A DNA stretch of 64,000 nt from Paraburkholderia podalyriae (GCF_014397785.1 NZ_VZQQ01000005.1:124001-188000), one strand, 5' to 3'; positions 25,837 through 34,897 are shown, numbered from the stretch's first letter. Notes: a model not told the origin generated them from the sequence alone. Numbers and translations are program-made.

Positions 25837-26820
25837 ATGAGCACACCAAGCGTGGATATCGTGCCGACGATGCGCGACTTCAACGTTTCCAACGATCTGC
25901 TCGACGATCACGCCGCGCTGCAAGAACGCTGGAACGAAGACGGCTATCTGTTCTTTCGCGACGTTCTCGACCACGAGCCGCTGGAGCGCATGCGCGGTCT
26001 GCTAGTCGATCACCTCGACCGCAACGGCTTCGTGGACCGCAACGACCGGGACGTGCGATGGACTGGCAAAGACCGCGAAAATTTCAGCTTTTTTCCCGTG
26101 AAGGCGATGAACGAGCAGCGTGCGGCACGCACCGTGATGGCAGACCCCGCAGTTCGTGCATTCTTTCAGCGGCTCTTCGGCGTACCGCTTTATTGGGTAC
26201 CTTTCACCGAATACCGCACGTCGCCGCCCGCTATCGACAAAAGCCGCACCCGCTTCGACTTCATTCATGAAGATGCGATCTACAGCGACCGCCTCGATTT
26301 CATCATCTGCTGGATTCCGCTGAGTGATATCGATGCGCAAGTCGGCGGACTGGCCGTGGCCGAAGGATTGCATAAGCTTGCGTGCCTGCACAGGAAGGAC
26401 GGCGACAAAATCGTCCCCATCGATCTCGCGAGCGTGCCAGAAGACGCATGGCGCCGCACCAACTACCGCTTGGGCGACGTCCTGTTGATGAGCCGACGCA
26501 CGCCGCACTCTGGTCTCAGCAATCATTCGGACCGTTTTCGTCTGTCACTCGACACGCGCATCCTGCCGCACGGCGGAAGTTTCCCGTTTGAGCCCCGCTT
26601 GCCCTATGTGGGCACGCTAACGTCGATCGCATCGGACCAGATCGTCGTGCGCGACGCGCAGGGTGAACATGTGTTGCGACTCGACGACACGAGTTATCTG
26701 CGCGGCCTCCAGGGCAACCGCCTGCGCGGAGACGAAATTGCCGGGGTTTATCAGCCGGGATCCGAGGTGATCGTGGCGCATGAAGGCGGCCTCGTTCAAA
26801 CGCTGCGCCCGCAGCATTGA
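25837..26820 (+). CDS. Phytanoyl-CoA dioxygenase family protein
   Basis: 327 residues from ATG 25837, preceded by AAGGAGAC. Iron(II)/2-oxoglutarate oxygenase of the PhyH family: the iron ligands His144 and Asp146 are in FIHEDAIYSD, the distal His is in SRRTPHSGLSNHS, and the Arg for 2-oxoglutarate follows in DRFRLSLDTR. PhyH enzymes hydroxylate next to a carboxyl or elsewhere on hydrophobic substrates. This is the only obvious oxygenase in the catabolic region, so it could introduce a hydroxyl group into the ring or side chain. A perfect hairpin follows 10 bases after the stop. Confidence 0.9.
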   Translation: MSTPSVDIVPTMRDFNVSNDLLDDHAALQERWNEDGYLFFRDVLDHEPLERMRGLLVDHLDRNGFVDRNDRDVRWTGKDRENFSFFPVKAMNEQRAARTVMADPAVRAFFQRLFGVPLYWVPFTEYRTSPPAIDKSRTRFDFIHEDAIYSDRLDFIICWIPLSDIDAQVGGLAVAEGLHKLACLHRKDGDKIVPIDLASVPEDAWRRTNYRLGDVLLMSRRTPHSGLSNHSDRFRLSLDTRILPHGGSFPFEPRLPYVGTLTSIASDQIVVRDAQGEHVLRLDDTSYLRGLQGNRLRGDEIAGVYQPGSEVIVAHEGGLVQTLRPQH

Positions 26821-26830
26821 TCGTCGTGTC

Positions 26831-26862
26831 AGGCGCAAAGACGAAGCTTCGTCTTTGCGCCT
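26831..26862. terminator. 32-base perfect palindrome after the dioxygenase gene
   Basis: AGGCGCAAAGACGAAG (26831-26846) is followed directly by its exact complement (26847-26862), with AAGCTT at the centre. Located 10 bases past the stop and before a new promoter region, it is most likely a terminator. There is no T-run. Confidence 0.7.
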
Positions 26863-26936
26863 CGCGCCATTCGCCTTGCTCTCTGGCGTGGCAATTCCGG
26901 AGCATCGATCACCGAATCCGCTGCTCGCGGTTTTCT

Positions 26937-26947
26937 GAACATCGTGC
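26937..26947 (+). promoter_or_regulatory. GAACATCGTGC site upstream of the NmrA operon
   Basis: Identical over 11 bases to the site at 18937 and preceded by TTTTCT like the sites at 14838 and 21941. A TAATAT follows at 26948-26953. The promoter elements are otherwise weak here, so its position relative to the start of transcription is unclear. Confidence 0.4.
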
Positions 26948-27083
26948 TAATATCGGAACGAATGCTGGCTGGGCACGAGGCCGCGCGCCTGCAATGACTG
27001 TCACCGGGTTAGCAGCATCACGCGCAAGCTGCCCAAGCGTGACACGCCTGGCCAACGTCTAACGTTCGACCTCGGGACAAGTC

Positions 27084-28001
27084 ATGATCGATTCATCCGG
27101 CGCGGTACTCGTCATCGGCGCCACTGGCGCACAAGGAGGCGCCGCGGCTCGCCATCTTCTTGCGGCTGGACGCAATGTACGCTTCCTGACACGAAATCCA
27201 GACTCGCCGGTTGCGCGGGCACTCGTCGAAATGGATGCGCAGGCGCTACGGGGAGATCTGGACGACCGCCACTTGCTCGCAAAAGCGATGGAGGGCGTCG
27301 GTTCCGTCTTCTCCGTTCTCCTGCCTGATTTTGATCGCAGCGACAGGGAACGCCGCCAGGGTTTTGCGCTCGTCAACGCAGCGCGCAACGCGGAGGTCCC
27401 GCAGTTCGTTCACACCTCCGTGGCGCAGGCCGGCAATCATGAGACGTTTCCTGGCTGGAGCGAGAAACGTTGGAACCGAAAATACTGGACGGACAAATGG
27501 GACGTGGAAGAGGCCGTTCGCGCCGCGGGTTTCGAATCGTGGACGGTCTTGCAACCGGCATTCATGATGGACAATCTCGCTGAGCCGAAAGCGGGCGCGA
27601 TGTTTCCGCACCTGCGCGAAGGCTTGCTGCTCAGCGCGTTGCTATCCGACGCACGACTCGACTGGATTGCCGCCGACGACGTGGGCGCGCTCGCGGCCAG
27701 CGCGCTAAGCGATCCGCAACGGTGGCACGGTGAGACAGTGCCGCTGGCGTCGGAAAAGCTCACGATGTCTGAAGTTGCGCATCGCCTGAACAATGTTCTG
27801 GGCGCACAGATCAACGTTTCGCACGTGTCACCAGATGAAGCCCGAGCAAAGGGGCTCTCAACCGGATGGGTGAATGCACAGGAATGGATCAACGCGGTCG
27901 GTTATCGCGTCGATATCGATTCGCTTTCCGAACGTGGTGTTCAGCTCACCCCGATGCTGGACTGGATCGACGCGAATCGACAGCACATCGTACTCGCATA
28001 G
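27084..28001 (+). CDS. NmrA/NAD(P)-binding family protein
   Basis: 305 residues, ATG 27084. An atypical SDR: the N-terminal GATGAQGGAAARHLLAAG is the NAD(P) motif, RFLTRNP suggests NADP preference, and VHTSVAQAG follows. There is no Tyr-x3-Lys, as is usual for NmrA-type redox sensors and isoflavone-reductase-like enzymes. It lies 48 bases before the alpha/beta hydrolase and CoA-ligase genes and probably leads that operon. Confidence 0.88.
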   Translation: MIDSSGAVLVIGATGAQGGAAARHLLAAGRNVRFLTRNPDSPVARALVEMDAQALRGDLDDRHLLAKAMEGVGSVFSVLLPDFDRSDRERRQGFALVNAARNAEVPQFVHTSVAQAGNHETFPGWSEKRWNRKYWTDKWDVEEAVRAAGFESWTVLQPAFMMDNLAEPKAGAMFPHLREGLLLSALLSDARLDWIAADDVGALAASALSDPQRWHGETVPLASEKLTMSEVAHRLNNVLGAQINVSHVSPDEARAKGLSTGWVNAQEWINAVGYRVDIDSLSERGVQLTPMLDWIDANRQHIVLA

Positions 28002-28049
28002 CTGGTCTGTGGACCGCGTGTGCAAGCCTCAGGCAATGGAAAATCCGCA

Positions 28050-28898
28050 ATGAATGACCGTGTCCCTTCATGGTTCGACCATGCCCTGGCCGAGCCGCGT
28101 CGATCTCACTTCACCGAAGGCGGCGGGGTGACTGTCCACTATGTCTCGTGGAACGCCGCAGACACCGGTAAGCCGCCACTCGTCTTCACACACGGTTTTC
28201 TCGGGCACACGCACTGGTGGGACTTCATTGCACCCTTCTTCACCGATCGCTTTCGCGTCTTTGCTCTGGATTTCAGCGGCATGGGCGACAGCGCGTACAG
28301 GCGGGAATACAGCGCCGACGTTTTCGTGCGCGACCTCGTCGCTGTCGTGGATGCAATCGGCTCTGGACCGTGCGTCGCGGTGGGCCACAGTTTCGGCGGA
28401 TCGCGTCTGCTCCAGGCGTGCGCGACCTTTTCCGACCGTCTCTCGCATGCAGTCGTGCTCGATTCGTATTTCATGCTACGCGGCGAAACCTTGCCCGTAG
28501 TGGAACGACGCCCGCCGCCCCGTCCCTATCCGGACTGGCATACTGCGGTCAGTCGCTTTCGACTCATCCCGGAACAAGATTGCGAGCCGTGGCTGCTCGA
28601 GCATCTCGCGCAGACATCACTTCGTCAAACCGCAGACGGCTGGGTATGGCGCTTTGACCCGAAGTTGCGGAATCTCCAGCCGGTCGAAGGCGAAGAAGAC
28701 CTGCTGAGCCGCATCGCGGTTCCCGTCAGCTACGTTCACGCCGAGTGCAGCAGCGTGGTCAGCGCCGATCGCGCGCGCCGCATCGTAGCTGCGATTCCCG
28801 GCGCGAAGGGTCCGATCACGATGCCACGCGCAGGCCATCACATGATGCTTGACCAGCCACTCGCGCTGGTGAGCCTCTTGCGAGCCTTGTTAGCATGA
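28050..28898 (+). CDS. Alpha/beta hydrolase
   Basis: 282 residues from ATG 28050. Oxyanion segment THGFLGHTHWW, nucleophile Ser114 in VGHSFGGSR, and C-terminal His in PRAGHHMML complete the triad. Members hydrolyse esters, C-C bonds (MhpC/BphD type) or thioesters; the sequence does not decide. Its stop overlaps the start of the CoA-ligase gene by four bases (ATGA), so product and ligase are likely linked: an ester or ring-cleavage product released here could be the acid activated next. Confidence 0.9.
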   Translation: MNDRVPSWFDHALAEPRRSHFTEGGGVTVHYVSWNAADTGKPPLVFTHGFLGHTHWWDFIAPFFTDRFRVFALDFSGMGDSAYRREYSADVFVRDLVAVVDAIGSGPCVAVGHSFGGSRLLQACATFSDRLSHAVVLDSYFMLRGETLPVVERRPPPRPYPDWHTAVSRFRLIPEQDCEPWLLEHLAQTSLRQTADGWVWRFDPKLRNLQPVEGEEDLLSRIAVPVSYVHAECSSVVSADRARRIVAAIPGAKGPITMPRAGHHMMLDQPLALVSLLRALLA

Positions 28899-30475
28899 AT
28901 TCCAATCTGCGCGAATCGAAAACTGCGCCGTGGTCGAGCGGTTTGCCTCTCGCGGCCCTGATTGCGCGCGCCGTCGAAAAGCACGGAGCGACGCCACTCC
29001 ATTTTCATACCCAGGGCGGTGCCTACACTTGCACGACCGAGTCCCTGCTGCACGACGCGAAAGAGATTGGCAAGGCACTCACAGCCATCGGTCTGCGTCG
29101 AGGCGATGTGATCGCGATACAACTTCCCACACAGCGCGAGACTGCGCTTCTGTATCTGGCTGCACTGGAGATCGGTGCGGTACTCGTGCCGATCGTACAC
29201 ATCTACGGTCCCGCCGAAGTCGGCTTCATCCTTCGACAATCCCGCGCCCGCGTTCTGTGCGTGCCCGATTTCTGGTCCCGAACCGACTACCTGGAGCGTG
29301 TCGCCGCGCTCCGCGACACGCCCGACCTCGAGCGCGTTATCGTCGTTGGCGATCGGGCGCCCTCGAACGGCATCACGTTTGGCGCGCTGCAACGACTCGC
29401 CGCGACAACGCATGAACACCGCCCTGCTGACCCGCCAACGTCGGAAGACATCTGCCTGCTGCTGTACACGTCAGGAACGACAACGTCGCCCAAAGGCGTG
29501 CAGCACTCTCATCGCACAGTAGGCGCGGAGTGGCAGATTCCGTTCATCGATGGGCCAGGGCCGTATCTGACGCCCTTCCCTGCTGGCCATATTGCAGGCT
29601 TCAATTTTCTGTTGCGTCCATTCATTACAGGCACCGAGATGGTGTTCATGGACCGATGGGACGCCTCGCTTGCCGCGCGACTGGTCGACGAGTATCGCGT
29701 GCGCCTTTCGGGTGGCACACCGTTTCATCTGCAGGGGCTCCTCGAAGCCGCCCGCCGCGACGGGCGCAGCCTGGCGTCCCTCGCTTGTTACGGTCTGGGC
29801 GGTACGGGTGTCACGCCGGAGCACGTCGCCATGGCCGATCGGGCCGGATTCGCGGGAACCCGCGCGTACGGACTGACCGAGCATTCGACAGTGAGTGTCG
29901 GCTGGGTCGATTCGCCTTTTGACATCCGGGCCTGCACGGACGGCCGCATTCAACCCGGCTCGCAGGTGCGCGTTGTCGACGAGTTGGACAGCGACCTGCC
30001 TGCCGGACGCGACGGCGAGATTCTGCTCAAGGGACCGGAGCTGTTTGTCGGCTACACCGACCCGGCGCTCAATGCGGCCGCGTTCACTCACGACGGATGG
30101 TTCCGGACCGGCGATATCGGCCGTCTCGACGAAAACGGCTGCCTGACCATCACGGATCGAAAGAAGGACATCGTGATTCGCGGAGGAGAAAATATATCGT
30201 CGCTCGAAGTAGAGCGAGTACTTGCCACTCACCCGGCCGTGCGCGATGTCGCCGTCGTGGCGCAGCCAGACGCACGATATGGCGAAAGAGTCTGTGCGGT
30301 CGTCGTCTTGCACGAACGCACGTCGCTCGACCTGAGCGCAGTCCAGACCCACTTTGCCGCCGCGGGCGTGGCGAAGCAAAAGACGCCCGAGCAACTTTGC
30401 ATCGTTGCAGAGCTGCCGCGCACGCCTTCGGGAAAGGTGCGAAAAGGCGATCTGCGCAAGCAACTTTCCGCGTAG
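28895..30475 (+). CDS. AMP-forming acyl-CoA ligase
   Basis: 526 residues. ANL superfamily motifs: LLLYTSGTTTSPKG near residue 196, AYGLTEHSTVS near 325, and GWFRTGDIGRLDENG, ITDRKKDIVIRGGENIS and PRTPSGKVRKGDLRK in the C-terminal domain. The overall pattern resembles cyclohexanecarboxylate-CoA ligase and FadD3-type enzymes, which fits the BadH/BadI-like genes elsewhere in the region. Translationally coupled to the hydrolase gene. It is the second acid-activating ligase of the region besides the one at 12618. Confidence 0.92.
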   Translation: MNSNLRESKTAPWSSGLPLAALIARAVEKHGATPLHFHTQGGAYTCTTESLLHDAKEIGKALTAIGLRRGDVIAIQLPTQRETALLYLAALEIGAVLVPIVHIYGPAEVGFILRQSRARVLCVPDFWSRTDYLERVAALRDTPDLERVIVVGDRAPSNGITFGALQRLAATTHEHRPADPPTSEDICLLLYTSGTTTSPKGVQHSHRTVGAEWQIPFIDGPGPYLTPFPAGHIAGFNFLLRPFITGTEMVFMDRWDASLAARLVDEYRVRLSGGTPFHLQGLLEAARRDGRSLASLACYGLGGTGVTPEHVAMADRAGFAGTRAYGLTEHSTVSVGWVDSPFDIRACTDGRIQPGSQVRVVDELDSDLPAGRDGEILLKGPELFVGYTDPALNAAAFTHDGWFRTGDIGRLDENGCLTITDRKKDIVIRGGENISSLEVERVLATHPAVRDVAVVAQPDARYGERVCAVVVLHERTSLDLSAVQTHFAAAGVAKQKTPEQLCIVAELPRTPSGKVRKGDLRKQLSA

Positions 30476-30493
30476 TGGCAAATCGGCTGGTGC

Positions 30494-31369
30494 TTACCGA
30501 GCGGAGCTGTCCCGGCGCGACTTGAAAAACCGATCTCGTTGCCTCAACACCTGTTCGGACGAAACGAGCCGATCGTAGATCGCACGCGCCGCGGCCATGC
30601 CGGCATCGAAATCGGGCGACTCGGCTGCGGCGGCGATCGCATTCAGACACTGGCTTTCTATTGCATCGCTACAACTGAGGCGTGAGCGCGCTTCAGCGAC
30701 AATGGAAACCGGATCGCGATCAGGCAATGGCAACCGGCGAATCAATGGCAACGATGTACCGCCTATCTTCTCTCGCGCAAGCTCGATCGCAAGGCGCGAC
30801 ATTTCCTGCTCATCGCCATTGACGATCCGGTCAAATAACGCGGTGCCCCGGAAGGTTCCCGCGCGCACGATTTGAGCACCAAGAATGAATTCGATCGACT
30901 TTGCGAAGCCCAGCACACGCGGCAAGCGCTGCGTGCCGGACAAAGGGATCACGCCGAGCTTGCGTTCAGGCAGACCGATCTGCGCATTGTCCGCGACCAC
31001 CCGGAAGTGACACACCAACGCGGTTTCCAGACCACCGCCGATGGCAAACCCGTGGATAGCGGCTACAACCGGCTTGTCGCTCGCCTCGATCACCGGATGA
31101 ACGTGCAGCGACAACGCTGGCGAAGCTGTGGCAGCGGAAGTGCCGAACTCGCGGATATCACCTCCCGCGGAAAAGCCGCGTCCACTGCCATTGAGTACGA
31201 TCGCGCGAACCCGCGCATCGCGCCGGGCCGCTTCAAACGCAGCGACGAGTCCGCGACGGATGCCTAGACCTAATCCGTTGACCGGCGGATGGCTCATCGT
31301 GACGATAGCGATTTCGTCTTCTACACGATACTCGACGTCGGCGAAGCGATGCGGCTTGCAATGCGTCAT
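30494..31369 (-). CDS. Enoyl-CoA hydratase/isomerase family protein
   Basis: 291 residues. The crotonase fold is complete: GSGRGFSAGGDIREFG, AAIHGFAIGGGLETAL, and IGLPERKLGVIPLSGTQRL with the first catalytic Glu present. About 80 C-terminal residues extend beyond the core, with many Arg and Asp. It is convergent with the CoA-ligase gene, 18 bases apart. On the minus strand it follows the AveC-like membrane protein by 47 bases and so may be the last gene of an operon that begins with the phosphotransferase. Confidence 0.9.
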   Translation of the reverse strand: MTHCKPHRFADVEYRVEDEIAIVTMSHPPVNGLGLGIRRGLVAAFEAARRDARVRAIVLNGSGRGFSAGGDIREFGTSAATASPALSLHVHPVIEASDKPVVAAIHGFAIGGGLETALVCHFRVVADNAQIGLPERKLGVIPLSGTQRLPRVLGFAKSIEFILGAQIVRAGTFRGTALFDRIVNGDEQEMSRLAIELAREKIGGTSLPLIRRLPLPDRDPVSIVAEARSRLSCSDAIESQCLNAIAAAAESPDFDAGMAAARAIYDRLVSSEQVLRQRDRFFKSRRDSSAR

Positions 31370-31416
31370 CGGTTATCCGCTGTGGCGTTCGACGATGGCG
31401 GGCACTGTGCGCCTAC

Positions 31417-32367
31417 CTAACCGTTGTTAGCAAGCCAGCTCGGCATATCCGCCGGCCACGGATCGGCGTACACCGCGTGCACACCCATCGCGGTCGTGTA
31501 GGCCAGATTCAGTATGTTGCAAAACGCGATGAAAGCCAGCACCCGAAGCGCCGTGCGCACCGCTGGATGGCAACCGACCCGATCGACACCTCGCTCGATG
31601 GCCGTATATCCGTCTTCGTCGACGTTCAGCAGAAGGAAAGCCGACGCCACGAAAACAGACGGAAACAGCAGGAACTCATAGACCGGAAACTGGTAGTAAT
31701 GACCGCCCCAGAAGGAGACACGCTGGAACGCACCCGGCCACGCGTCGAAGCCCATGAAGCGGCTGGCCGCGATGTCGAGCAACCCCATTGTCATCCAGAT
31801 GGCGGCAAAACCAGCGAGTGCGAGTCGCACGTTGCCCGCGCGAGGCCAACGCTTACGGACCGCGCGCATCGCCCACAACGCCACTACGGCGGTGCCTGTA
31901 AAGGTATAGAAGTAGCTTGGCGCGTCGATCAGGATAGGCTCAGCGATGCGAGCATGGGACGATTGCCAGAATGGAATGAAGCGACACCAGCAGCCGTAGT
32001 TCAATGCATAGGCGTTATAGGTGAACATCGGGCGAAGAAAGTCCAGCCACGGATCAAGCCAATATGCCGAGAGCCAGCCGATCATCATCAAACGCACCGC
32101 GTCGATGCGGCGACTTTTGACGATTCCGTACACATACCAGATCGCTACGGGAATCAGGATCAGCACGCTGACCCACTGGTAATGGTCGATCGTCGCCTTC
32201 ACGGATTCCGGTAGCGGATCCGCGCCCATCTCGACGGGGCGGAAGTCCTCCGAACGAATCCATGCGACGTAGGCGCGGATTTGTGCAAAAGCGAACAGCG
32301 CACCGAGCACTGCCCACGCATACACGCGGGGCCAGGTTGTGCTGCGTCGAGCGACCATTTCCGACAT
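31417..32367 (-). CDS. Spirocyclase AveC-like integral membrane protein
   Basis: 316 residues with about six to seven hydrophobic segments. Internal segments GWLSAYWLDPWLDFLRP, FTYNAYALNYGCW and GHYYQFPVYEFLLFP are typical of proteins annotated as AveC-family spirocyclases. AveC acts in avermectin biosynthesis, but many bacterial members sit in steroid and terpenoid catabolic clusters and their function there is unknown. The gene is transcribed from its own promoter, which carries a weak copy of the region's dyad. A role in membrane-level handling of a hydrophobic ring substrate is speculative. Confidence 0.75.
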   Translation of the reverse strand: MSEMVARRSTTWPRVYAWAVLGALFAFAQIRAYVAWIRSEDFRPVEMGADPLPESVKATIDHYQWVSVLILIPVAIWYVYGIVKSRRIDAVRLMMIGWLSAYWLDPWLDFLRPMFTYNAYALNYGCWCRFIPFWQSSHARIAEPILIDAPSYFYTFTGTAVVALWAMRAVRKRWPRAGNVRLALAGFAAIWMTMGLLDIAASRFMGFDAWPGAFQRVSFWGGHYYQFPVYEFLLFPSVFVASAFLLLNVDEDGYTAIERGVDRVGCHPAVRTALRVLAFIAFCNILNLAYTTAMGVHAVYADPWPADMPSWLANNG

Positions 32368-32405
32368 GCTTTGCCTCCTACATTATTCCCGGCATTCACA
32401 TTCTT

Positions 32406-32451
32406 GAATATCGATCGTAAAACTGTACTCCTGCGGAGATGGCGGCGTCAA
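32406..32451 (-). promoter_or_regulatory. Promoter with a degenerate copy of the dyad, AveC-like gene
   Basis: Minus strand: TTGACG (32446-32451), 18 bases, TACAGT (32422-32427), then GATCGATATTC (32406-32416), one mismatch from GAAC-N3-ATTC. Position relative to the -10 is like that of the better copies. Confidence 0.35.
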
Positions 32452-32477
32452 GTGCGTGTCGCTCGACGCCTGGTGGG

Positions 32478-33620
32478 TTATCGACCCATCAGGTCATGAA
32501 CCTCGTGATCGAGTGCCGCCATTGCGAACCTTGGCGCAACTGCACAATTGTTGACTTCCACCTGCCACTCCACTGGATTCACGAGCCAGAAGAACAGCCC
32601 ATAGACGATATGGCGCCGGTAGGCATCTAGCGCGCTTTCAAATGACGGCGGGTTGTTGACGCCGTGAAAGGCGAGCCGCTCAAGATAGTATTCGAGCAAC
32701 GCACGCTCCCATCTCGGCCGATCCGCGATATCCAGAGCCGATATCAGGAAGTACGTGACGTCATGAGCCCACGGTCCGCGTCGATATGACTGCCAGTCGA
32801 GAAAGCCGGGCGTGCCGTCGCGGTCGAAATACAGGTTTCCGAGGTGAACATCGCCATGGAGAAACGTCATCGGCCCGATGCGGTCGAAAGCGCGCAGATC
32901 GAGGAGCGCCCGCTCCATCCAGTCACGATCGTGAAACCGCTTAGGCACGGCCGCCCCGCGCGGCAACTGGGTATAGCTGGCGAACACCTCGGGTTTCAAC
33001 TGGCCCCAATGATAGGTGCCGGACTCGCCATCGGGCAGCGGGTCTTGCGACGCGAGCCACGCCAGTTCGCCATCGCTTTCGAGCGCAGGCGATTGCCAGA
33101 ACTGCGCGTGCCACCGCGCTTGCGCGTCCAGGTTTGCCGCCGCCTGCGCAAACGTCAGCGTCCGCTGCACGCGACAGAACCCCACCTCCCGTGAACGTAG
33201 ATCCTCGAGGATCACGATCGACTGCCCGCTTCGACTTTCGGTCTCCGCGTAGAAGCAGGCAGGCACATTTGCACGCAAGCAGGGATGGACTTCCTTGAAG
33301 AACTTCGCCTCGTATTCGTAGATGTAGGCGTTCAAGTTCCGATACTCGGGAACGAAACCGCCCTTGACGATCAGCGACTCCGGCAAGCCAAGCTCGCGCC
33401 CTGTTGCGTTGTAAGCAAGACGCACCCTGACTTTGGTAGCCGTGCCGTACATCACCTCGCCGATGGCCAGTGATTCGACGGCTACCCCTTCATGGCTGCG
33501 CGCGAACGCCGACGTCAGCCACGAAGGGGTGATGTCCTCAACCTGCAAAGGAAGCGTGCCGGTATCTGGCTGCGGTCGGTGCGTTTCCATCTCGGCGGGG
33601 CTTCTTTTCGCGACACTCAT
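32478..33620 (-). CDS. APH-fold phosphotransferase
   Basis: 380 residues from ATG 33620 with CAGGAGGCG upstream. Protein-kinase-like fold: the N-lobe Lys is in ESLIVKGGF, the catalytic loop is FLHGDVHLGNLYF (Brenner HGDxHxxN) and the metal-binding segment is PGFLDWQSYRRG. It resembles the ecdysteroid-kinase-like/aminoglycoside-phosphotransferase-like proteins common in Actinobacteria and Burkholderia that phosphorylate small hydroxylated molecules. Probably it phosphorylates a hydroxylated substrate or intermediate of the catabolic region; substrate unknown. The 344-base stretch 33621-33964 to its right is divergent from an SDR. Confidence 0.85.
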   Translation of the reverse strand: MSVAKRSPAEMETHRPQPDTGTLPLQVEDITPSWLTSAFARSHEGVAVESLAIGEVMYGTATKVRVRLAYNATGRELGLPESLIVKGGFVPEYRNLNAYIYEYEAKFFKEVHPCLRANVPACFYAETESRSGQSIVILEDLRSREVGFCRVQRTLTFAQAAANLDAQARWHAQFWQSPALESDGELAWLASQDPLPDGESGTYHWGQLKPEVFASYTQLPRGAAVPKRFHDRDWMERALLDLRAFDRIGPMTFLHGDVHLGNLYFDRDGTPGFLDWQSYRRGPWAHDVTYFLISALDIADRPRWERALLEYYLERLAFHGVNNPPSFESALDAYRRHIVYGLFFWLVNPVEWQVEVNNCAVAPRFAMAALDHEVHDLMGR

Positions 33621-33760
33621 CTTGACGCCTCCTGTGAGTTGTATGGGCGTTCGCGCCGACATCATCATTGCCGGGCCGACGTTCTCCACGCGCATGTTGC
33701 GCGGCACGTCTGAAGACCCGCAACGAGGGAAATCCCGGCTGGTATTATCGTTGCGTTTTT

Positions 33761-33793
33761 GGAACGGCGTGCGTATTTTCGCTCACCCGTTCC
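33761..33793. promoter_or_regulatory. Inverted repeat GGAACGG-N19-CCGTTCC
   Basis: Seven-base arms at 33761-33767 and 33787-33793 in the divergent promoter region between the phosphotransferase and the SDR at 33965. The GAAC/GTTC half-sites match those of the short dyads but with a 19-base spacer. No gene is visible in 33621-33964. Confidence 0.4.
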
Positions 33794-33964
33794 GATTAGG
33801 CCCGCTAGCACGGCGCTGCGTCGCTCCATTCCTGCCGTTCGTTAGCGCGCGGGATTAGTGAAACCAGCTCACTCTAATTGTTCCCTACGGTAACCATTGC
33901 GCGTCGGACGTTGTCGCTAGAATTCCTAAAAAACGACGACACATAGCTCCCTGGAGACAACTCG

Positions 33965-34768
33965 ATGACCACATCCTTGCTAGAGCGGCTATTCGGCATC
34001 GGCGGAAAAATCGCTGTCGTGACTGACAAGGGGTGCAATTCCAGCATCGATATCGCCCCTGTGCTGGCCGAGGCTGGTGCACGGGTCGTAGTCGCCGATC
34101 ACAGCGCAGCGCACAGGCAATCGGTCGTCGACAAGATAGTTTCGGCGGGCGGCGAAGCAATCGCTATCGAGGCAGACGTGGAACGCGAAGCCTCCGTGAT
34201 TGCGTTGTTCAATCAGGTCAGCGCAGCCTGGGGTAGCCCGGACATCGTGGTCAATTGCGCGGCCATGACCAATAACGGGCCGCTTACGGAGTTCTCCGAA
34301 GCCGCCTGGGACGAAGTGATGGCGATCGACCTGAAGTCTGTGTTCTTTTGCATGCGAGAAGCGATCAGGCACATGCTCGCCGCAGGCCGGGGTGGACGCA
34401 TCGTGAACGTGACCACCATGGGAGCCACGCATGCCGTACTGAATGGCAATGGCGCCTACGGTGCCGCGCGAGCCGGCGTAGCGGGTTTGGTGCGCTCCGC
34501 AGCGCTGGACTACGCCCGCGACCAGATTCTCGTCAACTGCGTGCTTCCCGGTGCAGTGCCCGGCAAGGTTCGATTTCATCCGGATATGCAGGCTCGCCTG
34601 AAAACCGGAAAGCTCACGGGACCCGGTACGGATGCGGAGCGACGTCTGCCGCTCGGATGGGGCGATCCCGCCGATATTGCGGCCGCGGTGCTGTACCTCG
34701 CAGGGCCATCAGGCCGCTATATGACGGGCCAATCGATTACGCTCGACGGCGGATTTCTGATTAGCTGA
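33965..34768 (+). CDS. SDR-fold protein with degenerate active site
   Basis: 267 residues, ATG after GGAGACAAC. The overall SDR scaffold and C-terminus (GQSITLDGGFLIS) are intact, but the functional motifs are not. TGxxxGxG reads TDKGCNSSI, NNAG reads NCAAM, the Ser region reads VNVTTMGA, and Tyr-x3-Lys reads YGAAR, with Arg for Lys. Four independent changes argue for a non-catalytic or re-purposed protein. It lies 129 bases before a fully canonical SDR that it resembles in length and end sequence, so it may be a regulatory or structural partner, or a gene in decay. Confidence 0.85.
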   Translation: MTTSLLERLFGIGGKIAVVTDKGCNSSIDIAPVLAEAGARVVVADHSAAHRQSVVDKIVSAGGEAIAIEADVEREASVIALFNQVSAAWGSPDIVVNCAAMTNNGPLTEFSEAAWDEVMAIDLKSVFFCMREAIRHMLAAGRGGRIVNVTTMGATHAVLNGNGAYGAARAGVAGLVRSAALDYARDQILVNCVLPGAVPGKVRFHPDMQARLKTGKLTGPGTDAERRLPLGWGDPADIAAAVLYLAGPSGRYMTGQSITLDGGFLIS

Positions 34769-34810
34769 AGACGTCCGCACCCGATCATCTTCACTGTCTG
34801 GTGAATGCCG

Positions 34811-34849
34811 ATGAACTACAAACGATTGGGCCGCAGCGGCAAGACTTAA
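34811..34849 (+). pseudogene. Twelve-codon aldo/keto reductase N-terminal remnant
   Basis: Between the two SDR genes an ATG opens the reading MNYKRLGRSGKT and then stops. The start of many aldo/keto reductases reads MxYRRLGRSGLKVS, so this looks like the first codons of such a gene left after deletion. It is very short, so chance resemblance cannot be excluded. Confidence 0.4.
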
Positions 34850-34897
34850 GCGAACCGAACAGCGCGACCTTCCTCGACACGCAAAACGGAGCATTCC

